A stretch of 64,000 bases of DNA from an uncultured Christensenellaceae bacterium (lineage in GTDB: Bacteria > Bacillota > Clostridia > Christensenellales > Borkfalkiaceae). The notes beneath the pieces were generated by a model. It did no database searches and was not told the DNA's origin. It worked only from the letters and a program-made list of their open reading frames with translations. Positions 18,065 through 26,007 of this stretch are shown in pieces. The stretch spans positions 1 through 64,000 of the forward strand of contig CAJUKK010000012.1 of NCBI GenBank assembly GCA_910586985.1, written 5' to 3'. The position numbers were made by a program, and so were the translations under genes. Position 1 is the stretch's first letter; each line of letters opens with the position of its first letter.

Positions 18065-18096
18065 AACGGGCGAGCGCAAATGCGCTCGCCCGTTTT
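18063..18096 (+). terminator. intrinsic terminator
   Basis: A 16-bp perfect stem (AAAACGGGCGAGCGCA and complement) with a 2-base loop and T-run, at the HTH stop codon. The following stretch to 18272 is A/T rich and shows no gene. Confidence 0.9.
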
Positions 18097-18272
18097 GTTA
18101 AATATTCAGAAAATAATCACAACTTAAATCCACATTTATGGACAATCCGATTTAATTGCAAATAATTTTCTACAATTTTGCAGAATGCAAGCAAAATCAA
18201 TCGGCTTTTATTATAATTCTTTTTGAGTTATCAAACTGATAATTTCCGTAATTTAAAATATCGCATTTAAAA

Positions 18273-18476
18273 TCAATTATTTAAATCAAGGATATAGTCG
18301 GTTGTAACTCCAAAATACTGCGCCAATTTTATTAAAACCGCCACACTTGGCACTCTTTGTCCACTTTCCCAATACTGAATTGCACTTTTACTAAACCCCG
18401 TTTCTGTTGCAAGTTCGGTTATTGTCACCTTTCTTTCTTCTCGTAATTCTTTTAAGCGAACCAAGTAAACTTTCAT
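18273..18476 (-). CDS. small HTH repressor, cassette 2
   Basis: A 67-residue Xre-family HTH protein (VTITELATETGFSKSAIQYWESGQR). It has no ribosome site; an extended -10 box (TGG-TAAAAT on the minus strand) ends 6 bases before the ATG, so the mRNA appears leaderless, like lambda cI from PRM. It diverges from the Cys-rich pair at 18602; the first of three ACCACAATTGTGGT-type operators abuts its own -10 box, which implies autoregulation. Confidence 0.88.
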   Translation of the reverse strand: MKVYLVRLKELREERKVTITELATETGFSKSAIQYWESGQRVPSVAVLIKLAQYFGVTTDYILDLNN

Positions 18477-18487
18477 ATTTTAATTTT

Positions 18488-18560
18488 ACCACAATTATGA
18501 CAAAATAGCTTGACAAACCACCATTGTGGGTGACATGTTAACAAACACCACAATTGTGGT
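18488..18560. promoter_or_regulatory. divergent promoter with three operators, cassette 2
   Basis: Operators at 18488-18501 (ACCACAATTATGAC), 18517-18530 (ACCACCATTGTGGG) and 18547-18560 (ACCACAATTGTGGT, a perfect palindrome); centres 29 and 30 bases apart. Rightward -35 TTGACA is at 18510-18515 with an extended -10 TGA-CATGTT at 18531-18539; the middle operator fills the space between them. Confidence 0.85.
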
Positions 18561-18601
18561 CTAACAATTACCGCAAATCTTAAAAAAAGAGGAAAAAAAT
18601 A

Positions 18602-18883
18602 ATGGAAAACCATCCCAACAGATGCAGCAGATGTCGATTTTTCGACAGATACTACACCAAAGAAACAAAAAAGTTCCGCCGTACCGAATGCGGCTGGTGC
18701 CGGAAAAAACAAGAGCTTGTAAGCACGCACGGTGAATGCGAAAAATATTCGGCGCGTACGCGCCGATGCATGCCCCAACGCGCACTCTACCTTCAACTAA
18801 ACGACCTTTTAACTGAAATTTCCGAAATCCGAAATTTTTTGGAGGACAACAAACTTGAAGGCGAAGACAACAAAACTCTGTAA
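18602..18883 (+). CDS. small cysteine-rich protein A, cassette 2
   Basis: A 93-residue protein: CSRCRFFDRYY, CGWC, GECEKY, then a C-terminal helix LNDLLTEISEIRNFLED. Clearly homologous to the cassette 1 protein at 16954 (same order of motifs and the shared LNDLLTEISE block). Ribosome site AGAGG 9 bases before ATG. The codons for the terminal L-E-D (TTGGAGGAC) again provide the ribosome site of the next gene, as in cassette 1, with a 29-base overlap. No known function. Confidence 0.85.
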   Translation: MENHPNRCSRCRFFDRYYTKETKKFRRTECGWCRKKQELVSTHGECEKYSARTRRCMPQRALYLQLNDLLTEISEIRNFLEDNKLEGEDNKTL

Positions 18884-19100
18884 AGACTGCAACTTCTGTA
18901 AACGGGCATACAAGAGGATCTGGTGCGAATATTACACGAAAAAACGGTATCTATGCACCCTCGGCGACCGTTTGACCCTGCGCGAAAATTCCTGCGACAA
19001 TTGGCAGAAAAAAGAGCTCGACTACGACCTATCGCAAAAAAGATTCGACGATATCGAAAAGGATATCCGCCGTCTTTTGGATCGGCTTTCTAAAATATAA
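18855..19100 (+). CDS. small cysteine-rich protein B, cassette 2
   Basis: An 81-residue protein starting at a TTG codon behind GGAGG. CKDCNFCKRAYKRIWCEYYTKK, YLC and SCDNW carry the cysteines; the C-terminus (YDLSQKRFDDIEKDIRRLLDRL) parallels YDLSDERFEKVENDIRAMLEYF of cassette 1 protein B. A two-gene A-B order is therefore conserved between cassettes 1 and 2, while the repressors and operators differ. Unknown function. Confidence 0.82.
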   Translation: MKAKTTKLCKDCNFCKRAYKRIWCEYYTKKRYLCTLGDRLTLRENSCDNWQKKELDYDLSQKRFDDIEKDIRRLLDRLSKI

Positions 19101-19132
19101 AAATTGAGCCCGCCGCAAAGCGACGGACTCAA
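19096..19132 (-). terminator. terminator of the pyr operon
   Basis: A 12-bp stem (19104-19115 with 19121-19132) that pairs fully only as minus-strand RNA, where two positions are G-U; it is followed by UUUUUAUAUUUU. It therefore ends transcription from pyrE. Confidence 0.8.
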
Positions 19133-19159
19133 AAAATTAGGAAGTGTGTGTGAGCAATG

Positions 19160-19819
19160 TTAATATTCTGCGCCGTACTCTTTTAAATATGCGCGCATAG
19201 CGGGGAGATATTCCTTACCCTCGATTACGCCCGCCTCGATCGCCTCGATAATGTCCTGCACGGTGACGATGGAATATACTTTAACGCCGAAGTTATCGAG
19301 CGCCTCTTGTACGGCGGACTTTTCGCCCGTGCCTTTTTCCTGACGGTCGACGGAGATGATCATCGCCTCTACGTCTACGTTTGCCTCCGCCTCGAGCTTG
19401 GGCAGAATTTCGCGCAGAGCTTTGCCCGAAGTCATTACGTCCTCGATAATGGCTACCTTATCCCCTTCTAAAAGCTGCTGACCGACGAACATACCGCCCT
19501 CGCCGTGATCCTTTACCTCTTTGCGGTCGAAACAGAAACCCACGTCTACCCCGTGGTTTTTTGCAAGCGCGATCGCCGTTGCAACGGCAAGCGGAATGCC
19601 CTTGTACGCCGGCCCGACGAGCGTTTTCACGTTTAATTTATGTTCGAGATAGCACTCCGCGTAATATTCGCCGAGCTGCATGATCTGCGAACCCGTTCTA
19701 TACTTGCCCGCATTCATAAAATACGGCGCTTTCCTGCCGCTTTTCAGCGTAAACTCGCCAAAGAGCAGCACTTCGTTTTCCACCATGAATTTGATAAAGC
19801 GTTGTTTGTAAGTAAGCAT
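19160..19819 (-). CDS. pyrE: orotate phosphoribosyltransferase
   Basis: Converts orotate and PRPP to OMP, step 5 of UMP synthesis. The 219-residue protein has the phosphoribosyl-binding signature VAIIEDVMTSGKA and the catalytic loop region FCFDRKEVKDHGEGGMFVG. Longer by a little than E. coli PyrE and matching the clostridial type. Last gene of pyrBCFKDE, 16 bases after pyrD, followed by a terminator. Confidence 0.97.
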   Translation of the reverse strand: MLTYKQRFIKFMVENEVLLFGEFTLKSGRKAPYFMNAGKYRTGSQIMQLGEYYAECYLEHKLNVKTLVGPAYKGIPLAVATAIALAKNHGVDVGFCFDRKEVKDHGEGGMFVGQQLLEGDKVAIIEDVMTSGKALREILPKLEAEANVDVEAMIISVDRQEKGTGEKSAVQEALDNFGVKVYSIVTVQDIIEAIEAGVIEGKEYLPAMRAYLKEYGAEY

Positions 19820-19835
19820 AACTTTTTCTCCCGTT

Positions 19836-20744
19836 TTAATTTAATCTGAGCGCGCCCGTAAGCTCGCTTATTTTTTTGACTCCGTGAAGGTCGCACCACG
19901 CGTTTAACCCCTCGATAATTCTGGGGCAGGCGAGCGTATCGGTAAAATTCTGCGTGCCCACCTGAACGGCGACCGCGCCCGCCATTAAAAATTCGATCGC
20001 ATCCTCCGCGCACGTGATCCCGCCCATGCCGATCACGGGAATTTCGACTGCGTGCGCCGCCTCGTACACCATGCGCACGGCGATCGGCTTGATCCCCGCG
20101 CCCGAAACGCCGCCCGTGTTGTTGGCGATGATCGGCTTTCTGCGCTCGATATCGATCGCCATACCCGTAAAGGTATTTACGAGCGACAGGCAATCCGCGC
20201 CGCCCCTTTCCGCCGCGCGGGCGTTATTTGCAATGCTCTCCACGTTGGGCGAAAGCTTTACGATGAGGGGCGTTTTTTTGAGCGCCGACTTTGCGGCGTT
20301 CGTCACCTCCTCCACGCTCTCAGGCTGTATGCCGAACGCCATACCGCCGCACTTTACGTTGGGGCAGGAGATATTCAGCTCGATAAAATCGACGAGTCCG
20401 TCGAGTCGGGCGCAGATGTTTTTGTAATCTTCGAGCGTCTTTCCCGCAACGTTTGCGACGACGCGCGTTTTCGATTTCAGCCATTCGAGGTCGTTTTTAA
20501 TAAAGCTCTCCACGCCCGGATTTTGCAAACCGACGGCGTTTAAGATAACCCCGCGGCTCTCCGCAATGCGCGGTACGGGATTGCCTAGGCGAAGTTCGGG
20601 CGTAAGTCCCTTCGTCGCCACGCCGCCAAGGCAGGAAATATCGTAAATTTCGTCGAACTCGCGCCCGAATCCGAACGTTCCCGATGCGGGAATCACGGGA
20701 TTTTTTAACTCCACTCCGCAGAGCGATACGCGTAAATCAGCCAT
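19836..20744 (-). CDS. pyrD: dihydroorotate dehydrogenase B, catalytic subunit
   Basis: Oxidises dihydroorotate to orotate with FMN. The 302-residue protein is the class 1B form: NPVIPASGTFGFG, an ELNISCPNVKCGG block with the catalytic Cys, and VNTFTGMAIDI plus the FMN phosphate region GMGGITCAEDAIEFLMAGA. Class 1B enzymes pair with PyrK, which is two genes... directly upstream here, passing electrons to NAD+. A 129-base gap separates it from pyrK; it is GC-rich and I see no gene in it. Confidence 0.97.
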   Translation of the reverse strand: MADLRVSLCGVELKNPVIPASGTFGFGREFDEIYDISCLGGVATKGLTPELRLGNPVPRIAESRGVILNAVGLQNPGVESFIKNDLEWLKSKTRVVANVAGKTLEDYKNICARLDGLVDFIELNISCPNVKCGGMAFGIQPESVEEVTNAAKSALKKTPLIVKLSPNVESIANNARAAERGGADCLSLVNTFTGMAIDIERRKPIIANNTGGVSGAGIKPIAVRMVYEAAHAVEIPVIGMGGITCAEDAIEFLMAGAVAVQVGTQNFTDTLACPRIIEGLNAWCDLHGVKKISELTGALRLN

Positions 20745-20873
20745 AACTTCTCCTTGTATATCATGCGTTTGCTTGCCCGCCGTCTTTATAGGCGCGCGCG
20801 CTCCGCGGTCTGCGTTTGCGCGCGGAAGGCGTTTTTGAATGCAACGCTTGCAAACCCTTTCGGCTTTCCATCT

Positions 20874-21629
20874 TTATCGGATATCCACTTCGTTGATCTC
20901 AAACACCGGCCCGTCTTTGCAGACGCGCGCGTGCGCGCCGTTCGTCCTCTCGCACACGCACACGAGGCACGCGCCGATCCCGCAACCCATGCGCTCTTCG
21001 AGCGATACGTATACGGGAATGCCCTTGCCCTTTACCGCCTCTTTTAACGCGCGGAGCATGGGAGTGGGCCCGCAGGCGAGCACGACGTCCGGACGGAACG
21101 AATCGAAATCTTTTTCGAACGCCTCCACCGCCGTTCCGTGATAACCGACGCTCCCGTCGTCCGTGGCGATCGTAAGCGTTGCGTTTTTGCGCATTTCGTA
21201 TTCCATGCAGACGGCGTTTTTGTTCCTGAATCCTATGTACGCCGCAATCTCCTTGGTTTTACCGTATTCGCGGATCGCCGAAACGAGCGGGAAAATCCCC
21301 ACGCCGCCGCCCACGACGGCAACGCGCTTTTCGCCGTCCTTTACGTAAAATCCGTTGCCGAGCGGGAGCAGTACGGAGACCCTCTCCCCCGCTTTATAGT
21401 CTCTTGCAAGCGACCTCGTTCCCTCGCCCTTCAAACGGTAGCACACGGTGATGCGCTCGCCCTCCGCCTTGCAGATTGCGATCGGACGGCGCAGAGGGCG
21501 CTGTCCCACGCCGATCATGCAAAACTGCCCGCAACGTACGGGAACCTTTTCTTCCGTGGAGAACGTGAGGCTGTAAACCTCCTCCGCGATCTGTTTATTT
21601 TCAAGTACCAGAGCGTTTACTTCGCGCAT
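20874..21629 (-). CDS. pyrK: dihydroorotate dehydrogenase electron transfer subunit
   Basis: FAD and [2Fe-2S] subunit that passes electrons from PyrD to NAD+. From MREVNAL (ribosome site GGGGGAAAT) it has 251 codons. It shows the FAD-binding RPLRRPIAIC block, the NAD-binding VAVVGGGVGIFPL, ACGPTPMLRAL, and the C-terminal iron-sulfur cysteines in GCGIGACLVCVC followed by a later VC. Start overlaps the end of pyrF by 13 bases. Confidence 0.96.
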   Translation of the reverse strand: MREVNALVLENKQIAEEVYSLTFSTEEKVPVRCGQFCMIGVGQRPLRRPIAICKAEGERITVCYRLKGEGTRSLARDYKAGERVSVLLPLGNGFYVKDGEKRVAVVGGGVGIFPLVSAIREYGKTKEIAAYIGFRNKNAVCMEYEMRKNATLTIATDDGSVGYHGTAVEAFEKDFDSFRPDVVLACGPTPMLRALKEAVKGKGIPVYVSLEERMGCGIGACLVCVCERTNGAHARVCKDGPVFEINEVDIR

Positions 21630-22528
21630 ATTTCCCCCAAAACCGACAGAAGATCGGCTTTCATATCGAGGCACGCCTGACGCGCCGCATCGTAGTATGT
21701 TCCGCCGCGCTTGAGATAGGAGCAGAGGATTCCGCGGGAATTGTTTACGATCCCGCCGAGTCCGTTTTTATCAAAGCAGTTTTTGAGCATTTCGGCGTTC
21801 GCGCCCTGCGCGCCGTATCCGGGGACAAGGAAGAAGGTATGCGCAAGACGCGCGCGGAGCACCTTCGCCTCCTCGGGATAGGTTGCGCCTACGACCGCGC
21901 CGACCGCCGAATATCCGTATTTGCCGACGGTGTCCTCGCCCCACTTTTCCACCATGTCGCCCATGCACTCGTACACGGCGCGCCCGTCGGCAAGTTTTAA
22001 GTTCTGAAGTTCGCCCGAGGAGGGATTGCTCGTTTTGACGAGTACGAAAATCCCTTTGTCGCGCGCTTTGCAAAGATCGGTAAAGGGTACGATCCCGTCC
22101 GAACCGAGATATCCGTTTACCGTAAGATAGTCGCAGGGGTATGCCTCCTCCGCGTTGCCATTTACGCAGGTCTCGCCGAGAAACGCCGCGCCGTAGCGGG
22201 AGGCGGTCGCGCCGATGTCGTTGCGCTTAGCGTCGGTAATCACGATAAGTCCCTTTTCCTTCGCATATTCGCAGGTCTTTTTAAACGCCTTCATGCCCGC
22301 TCTGCCGTACTGTTCGTAATAGGCGATCTGCACTTTGACGCAGGGTACGATATCGTGTACGCTGTCGATGATCTTTTTGTTAAATTCGAGAACGGCCTTC
22401 GCCGCGCCCTTAAAGTCCTCTACGCCCTCTCTCATATCTTCGGGCAGATAGTCGAACGACGTATCCAGTCCCACCGCCGTGGGATTCTGTTTTGCGATAA
22501 TTTGCTCGATAAGCGCGTCGGTGATCAT
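21617..22528 (-). CDS. pyrF: orotidine 5'-phosphate decarboxylase
   Basis: Decarboxylates OMP to UMP, the last step of the pathway. The 303-residue protein belongs to the longer group 2 (mycobacterial-type) family: TAVGLDTSFDYLP near the start and the catalytic ITDAKRNDIG block. Length about 300 fits that group. It overlaps pyrC by 4 bases (ATGA) and pyrK by 13, so it is tightly coupled within the operon. Confidence 0.97.
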   Translation of the reverse strand: MITDALIEQIIAKQNPTAVGLDTSFDYLPEDMREGVEDFKGAAKAVLEFNKKIIDSVHDIVPCVKVQIAYYEQYGRAGMKAFKKTCEYAKEKGLIVITDAKRNDIGATASRYGAAFLGETCVNGNAEEAYPCDYLTVNGYLGSDGIVPFTDLCKARDKGIFVLVKTSNPSSGELQNLKLADGRAVYECMGDMVEKWGEDTVGKYGYSAVGAVVGATYPEEAKVLRARLAHTFFLVPGYGAQGANAEMLKNCFDKNGLGGIVNNSRGILCSYLKRGGTYYDAARQACLDMKADLLSVLGEICAK

Positions 22529-23790
22529 TTTCTCTTCTCCTCGTATTTAATTTCGCCGTCGACGACGGTATATTTGACTCTTCCGTAAACTTTCACGCCC
22601 GTAAACGGCGTGTTTTTGCCCTTGCTCACAAATTCGTCGGGATCGATCGTCCATTCCTCGTTCAGGTCCGCAAACGTGAGATCGGCAGGCGCGCCGACTT
22701 CGATTTTCCCGCCCTTTAAACTCAAAATTTCCGCGGGCGTCGCGCTCATTTTTTCGGCAAGCTGCGGGAGCGTCAGCTCTCCGCTCTTTACAAGCGCGGT
22801 ATACGAGAGCGCGAACGAAGTTTCGAGTCCGCTGATCCCGAACGCCGCCAAGTTGTATTCCACGTTCTTATCGTCGGCATGGTGCGGCGCGTGATCGGTT
22901 ACGATGCAGTCGAGCGTGCCGTCCTTTAACCCCTCGATCACCGCAAGCCTGTCCTTTTCCGCACGGAGGGGCGGATTGACCTTGGTGTTCGTATCAAATT
23001 CTTTGATCGCCTCGTCGGTAAGCGTAAAATAATGCGGGCAGGTTTCGGCAGTCACTCTGACCCCGCGCGCCTTCGCCTCGCGGATGAGCTGGATTCCGCT
23101 GTACGTTGAAACGTGGCAGATATGCACGGGAAGATCCAGACTCTCCGCAAGGCATATCTCCCGCGCGATGATAATGTCCTCCGCCGCGCGGATACTGCCC
23201 TTGAGCCCCGTGAGCGTGGAATAATACCCCTCGTTGACGACCCCGCCGTCTACGAGTTCCCTGTCCTCGCAATGGCACAGGCATTTGAGTCCGAAGTCGG
23301 AGGCGTACTGCATGGCAAGCGACATGATCTTTGTCGAGGGAACGCTCTTTCCGTCCTCGCTGAGCGCGACCGCGCCCGCATGCTTCATGCCGCCGATCGC
23401 CGCAAGCTCCTGCCCTTCCTGCCCTTTGGTGATCGCGCCTACGGGGTGGATTTTACAGAGGTTGACCTCCTTTTCCCGCGCCTTTATATAGGTTACGACC
23501 ACTTTATTGTCGATCACGGGCGAGGTATTGGGCATACAGCAAATCTGCGTAAAACCGCCCTTGACCGCGGCGCGCGCGCCGCTTTCGATATTCTCTTTTT
23601 TTTCAAACCCCGGTTCGCGGAGATGCACGTGGATGTCGACGAGTCCCGCAAGCGCGGTGAGTCCCGCGCAGTCGAGAACTTCGCCCCCGCTCAGATTTTC
23701 GCCGATTTCGGCAATGAGTCCGTTTTCCGTTCTGATATCGACCTTTTTCACTTCGCCGCCGATAACGGCTTGCGCGTTTTTGAAAATCAT
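22525..23790 (-). CDS. pyrC: dihydroorotase, type I
   Basis: Cyclises carbamoyl aspartate to dihydroorotate. The 421-residue amidohydrolase has metal-binding DIHVHLREPGFEKKE, the second His in HVSTYSG and the DHAPHHADDKN block with the catalytic Asp. Size and motifs mark the PyrC type I/AllB-like form found in Gram-positive bacteria. It starts 4 bases before the pyrB stop and overlaps pyrF in an ATGA. Confidence 0.97.
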   Translation of the reverse strand: MIFKNAQAVIGGEVKKVDIRTENGLIAEIGENLSGGEVLDCAGLTALAGLVDIHVHLREPGFEKKENIESGARAAVKGGFTQICCMPNTSPVIDNKVVVTYIKAREKEVNLCKIHPVGAITKGQEGQELAAIGGMKHAGAVALSEDGKSVPSTKIMSLAMQYASDFGLKCLCHCEDRELVDGGVVNEGYYSTLTGLKGSIRAAEDIIIAREICLAESLDLPVHICHVSTYSGIQLIREAKARGVRVTAETCPHYFTLTDEAIKEFDTNTKVNPPLRAEKDRLAVIEGLKDGTLDCIVTDHAPHHADDKNVEYNLAAFGISGLETSFALSYTALVKSGELTLPQLAEKMSATPAEILSLKGGKIEVGAPADLTFADLNEEWTIDPDEFVSKGKNTPFTGVKVYGRVKYTVVDGEIKYEEKRK

Positions 23791-24713
23791 GCCCTTGCCT
23801 CCTGATCGTTAAGAAGTTTTAACACCGACATTCTTACGGCTACGCCCGAGAGCACCTGATCCTCGATCCGGCTGCTTGCCCCGTCGATCAGCGAACAGGT
23901 AAGCTCCACCCCGCGGTTGACGGGTCCGGGGTGCATGACGATCGCGTTCGGTTTTGCGTACTTAATCACCTCTTCGTTTACGCCGTAGAATTTCGCGTAT
24001 TCGCCGAGCGAGGGAAAGAGTCCCCCGTGCTGACGCTCGAGCTGGATTCTGAGACCCATTACGACGTCCGCCCCATCCACTGCCTCCTCGCGCGAGGCGC
24101 ATACCTTTGCGCCCATCTTGTCAAAATCGGCGGGAATGAGCGTTCGGGGAGCGAACACGCTGACTTCCGCGCCCAGCTTTTTAAGACCGAACAGGTTGCT
24201 CTTGGCTACGCGGGAGTGGCGGATATCGCCTAGGATCGCAACTTTTAACCCCTTGACCGCCCCGAACGTTTCGCGCATGGTGAGCATGTCCAAGAGCGCC
24301 TGCGTGGGGTGTTCGTTCATGCCGTCGCCCCCGTTGATCACGTGCGCCTTTACCGTTTTGCCGAGCAATTTGGGCGCGCCGCCCATGGGGTGGCGAATGA
24401 TAATAAAGTCGTTCCGCATCGCATCCAGCGTCTTGCCCGTATCGACGAGCGTTTCGCCCTTTTGCACGGAGGAGGACGCCGCCGAAATATTCACTACGTG
24501 CGCCCCGAGATATTTTGCCGCAAGTTCGAAACTGCACCGCGTCCGCGTGCTGTTTTCGTAAAAGAGCGTGGTTACCGCCCTGCCCGTTAAATCGGGCAGA
24601 TTTTTTACGCCCGAGCGGAGCTTTTGTTTCATCTCCGCCGCAACGCAAAGTATCTCGTCGATCTCCTCTGCGGAGAGCTCGTAAAGTCCCGTTACGTCTT
24701 TTTGTCTCAGCAT
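23787..24713 (-). CDS. pyrB: aspartate carbamoyltransferase, catalytic subunit
   Basis: Makes carbamoyl aspartate from carbamoyl phosphate and aspartate. The 308-residue protein has the carbamoyl-phosphate loop FYENSTRTRCSFE and the HPTQALLDMLT block. Start MLRQKDV has AAAGGAGAAAG upstream; the longer frame runs into the attenuator and is rejected. No pyrI follows, so the enzyme is likely a simple trimer. First gene of the operon, behind an attenuator. Confidence 0.97.
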   Translation of the reverse strand: MLRQKDVTGLYELSAEEIDEILCVAAEMKQKLRSGVKNLPDLTGRAVTTLFYENSTRTRCSFELAAKYLGAHVVNISAASSSVQKGETLVDTGKTLDAMRNDFIIIRHPMGGAPKLLGKTVKAHVINGGDGMNEHPTQALLDMLTMRETFGAVKGLKVAILGDIRHSRVAKSNLFGLKKLGAEVSVFAPRTLIPADFDKMGAKVCASREEAVDGADVVMGLRIQLERQHGGLFPSLGEYAKFYGVNEEVIKYAKPNAIVMHPGPVNRGVELTCSLIDGASSRIEDQVLSGVAVRMSVLKLLNDQEARA

Positions 24714-24737
24714 GCTTTCTCCTTTGGTGCGGACGGA

Positions 24738-24773
24738 TAAAAAAATAAGCCTTGCGGGCAATGCCGCATGGCT
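24738..24773 (-). promoter_or_regulatory. pyr operon attenuator (intrinsic terminator in leader)
   Basis: In the leader of pyrB, AGCC-A-TGCGG pairs with CCGCA-A-GGCT and is followed on the minus strand by UAUUUUUUU. It lies between the promoter and pyrB, so transcription must pass it to express the operon. PyrR-type control is the usual mechanism in Firmicutes, but no pyrR is in this window and I could not define the PyrR-binding loop. Confidence 0.8.
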
Positions 24774-24848
24774 GAAAATCACCTTAAAATCAGATGATAC
24801 CGCGCTGTGAGCGCAGGCGTTTTAAACGCCATCCGTTTTACCTTTATG

Positions 24849-24877
24849 ATTATAGCATATCTGAAAAGCAAAGTAAA
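24849..24877 (-). promoter_or_regulatory. pyr operon promoter
   Basis: Minus-strand TTTACT, 17 bases, TATAAT, giving a leader of about 130 bases that carries the attenuator and an upstream GGCGTTTAAAACGCC hairpin. Confidence 0.8.
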
Positions 24878-24883
24878 GCTTTT

Positions 24884-25579
24884 TTAATAAATTTGCACGA
24901 GAGAAAATTTAACTTTATCGCACGAAGTGAGGCGATACTCGATTCTGCCCTTTTCAAAGCGGAAGGGATAGTAATAAGATCCGTGCAAATGACCGAACAC
25001 CACCTTGTTTACCCCGTTTTTTTCGAACAGCTCGGTAAACAGCGTGTCCTCCCCCTTGACGGTGCAGGGCGGATAGTGCATGAGCGCGATCAGAATATCA
25101 CCCTCCTCGCGTACCTTTTCCGCCGCCTGAAAGGCAAGCTTAAACCGCTCCGCCTCGCGAAGATATATCGCCATGTCGTGCTCGCCGAAGTCCGAACTGC
25201 CGGGGCACGCCCAGCCGCGCGATCCCGCAACAATCACGTTGCCGAATTTGACGCAATCGTTTTGCAGAAAGGTAAAACTGCCATCCGCTGCGGCGTTCCG
25301 CACCCGCGTGATGCCGTTCCACCAATAGTCGTGATTGCCGCGGACGAATACCTTCCGCCCCGCAAGCGGAGCAAGAGAGTTTACGTCGAACATGCCTTCT
25401 TCGAGCTTTTGCCCCCAGGAGGTGTCGCCGCCGATGAGAACGATATCGTCGTCCGTCACTTTTTCGCGCCAATCGTTTTTTATTTTTTCGAAGTGCCCTT
25501 CCCACCCCGCGCCGAAGATATCCATCGGCTTGGGATTGCATCCCGAAAGGTGCAGATCGCTGATCGCGAATACTTTCAT
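24884..25579 (-). CDS. calcineurin-like metallophosphoesterase
   Basis: A 231-residue cytoplasmic phosphoesterase with the motif set ISDLHLS, GGDTSWG, RGNHDYWW, MHYPP and FGHLHG. The family acts on varied phosphodiesters and its substrate here is unknown. The true start is ATG 25579: a promoter -10 (TATACT) ends exactly 6 bases before it and there is no ribosome site, so the mRNA appears leaderless. A 5' fragment of this gene with its promoter is repeated at 26207 by tandem duplication. Confidence 0.92.
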   Translation of the reverse strand: MKVFAISDLHLSGCNPKPMDIFGAGWEGHFEKIKNDWREKVTDDDIVLIGGDTSWGQKLEEGMFDVNSLAPLAGRKVFVRGNHDYWWNGITRVRNAAADGSFTFLQNDCVKFGNVIVAGSRGWACPGSSDFGEHDMAIYLREAERFKLAFQAAEKVREEGDILIALMHYPPCTVKGEDTLFTELFEKNGVNKVVFGHLHGSYYYPFRFEKGRIEYRLTSCDKVKFSLVQIY

Positions 25580-25585
25580 GGACAA

Positions 25586-25614
25586 AGTATAGCATATTTT
25601 CGCTCGGTTGGCAA
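25586..25614 (-). promoter_or_regulatory. leaderless promoter of the metallophosphoesterase
   Basis: Minus-strand TTGCCA, 17 bases, TATACT, TTGTCC, ATG. In the duplicated copy (26248-26276) the -35 box has changed to TTACCA. Confidence 0.8.
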
Positions 25615-25629
25615 GGGATAAACCGAGCG

Positions 25630-25914
25630 TTACGGGGCGATTTTTAGGATTGCTTTGAGTTCAGAAAATTCGTTTTCCATGCGCTCGACCGCGTATTCGA
25701 CGACGCGCTTGTATTTTTGCAGGGGCGAGCTCTGCTCTTCCCACTCTTCGCAGCCGTTGGGAAAGGGAAAACGGGCGTAATCTTTTTTGAGTATATTGCG
25801 CTTTAAGCACTTTCCGCAATGGGCGCTGCGCAATCTCATGCTTTCGTCAAAGTAGTAGTGTCGTAAAAAATGTTTGCACGCGGTACAGCTGTTGATTTGT
25901 TTGATTTCTTGCAT
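25630..25914 (-). CDS. small cysteine-rich protein C, cassette 3
   Basis: A 94-residue protein with CTACKHFLRHYYFD, CGKC, GCEEWEE and a C-terminal amphipathic helix (YKRVVEYAVERMENEFSELKAIL). The order CxxC, CxxC, C(E) and the terminal helix match proteins A and B of the other cassettes. About five in six residues are identical to the duplicate at 26292 beyond the first eight. Ribosome site AGAGGAG upstream. Its promoter carries an ACAC(A/G)TTT-type operator. Function unknown. Confidence 0.85.
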   Translation of the reverse strand: MQEIKQINSCTACKHFLRHYYFDESMRLRSAHCGKCLKRNILKKDYARFPFPNGCEEWEEQSSPLQKYKRVVEYAVERMENEFSELKAILKIAP

Positions 25915-25928
25915 ATTTACTCCTCTTT

Positions 25929-25995
25929 ACACGTTTTGTGTATATATTTTATTACACATTTCGTGTAATGTCAAGCAATTATCCACAAAATGTGT
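25929..25995. promoter_or_regulatory. divergent promoter with three operators, cassette 3
   Basis: Minus-strand TTGACA (25969-25974), 17 bases, TAAAAT (25946-25951) drives the Cys-rich gene; its spacer is a near-perfect palindrome. Operators of consensus ACACRTTTYGTGT lie at 25929-25941, 25954-25966 and, inverted, 25983-25995. Rightward, an extended -10 TGT-TAGATT (25993-26001) ends 6 bases before the HTH ATG. Confidence 0.85.
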
Positions 25996-26007
25996 TAGAT
26001 TGTATTT

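Noticed and set aside
17731..18560. Regularly spaced short repeats as a possible CRISPR array
   Set aside because: There are only three copies per set, each palindromic and placed over promoters, with different sequences in each set; no cas genes are present. They are operators.
20745..20873. A small gene between pyrD and pyrK
   Set aside because: Open frames there lack ribosome sites and show no recognisable features; the stretch is GC-rich spacer.
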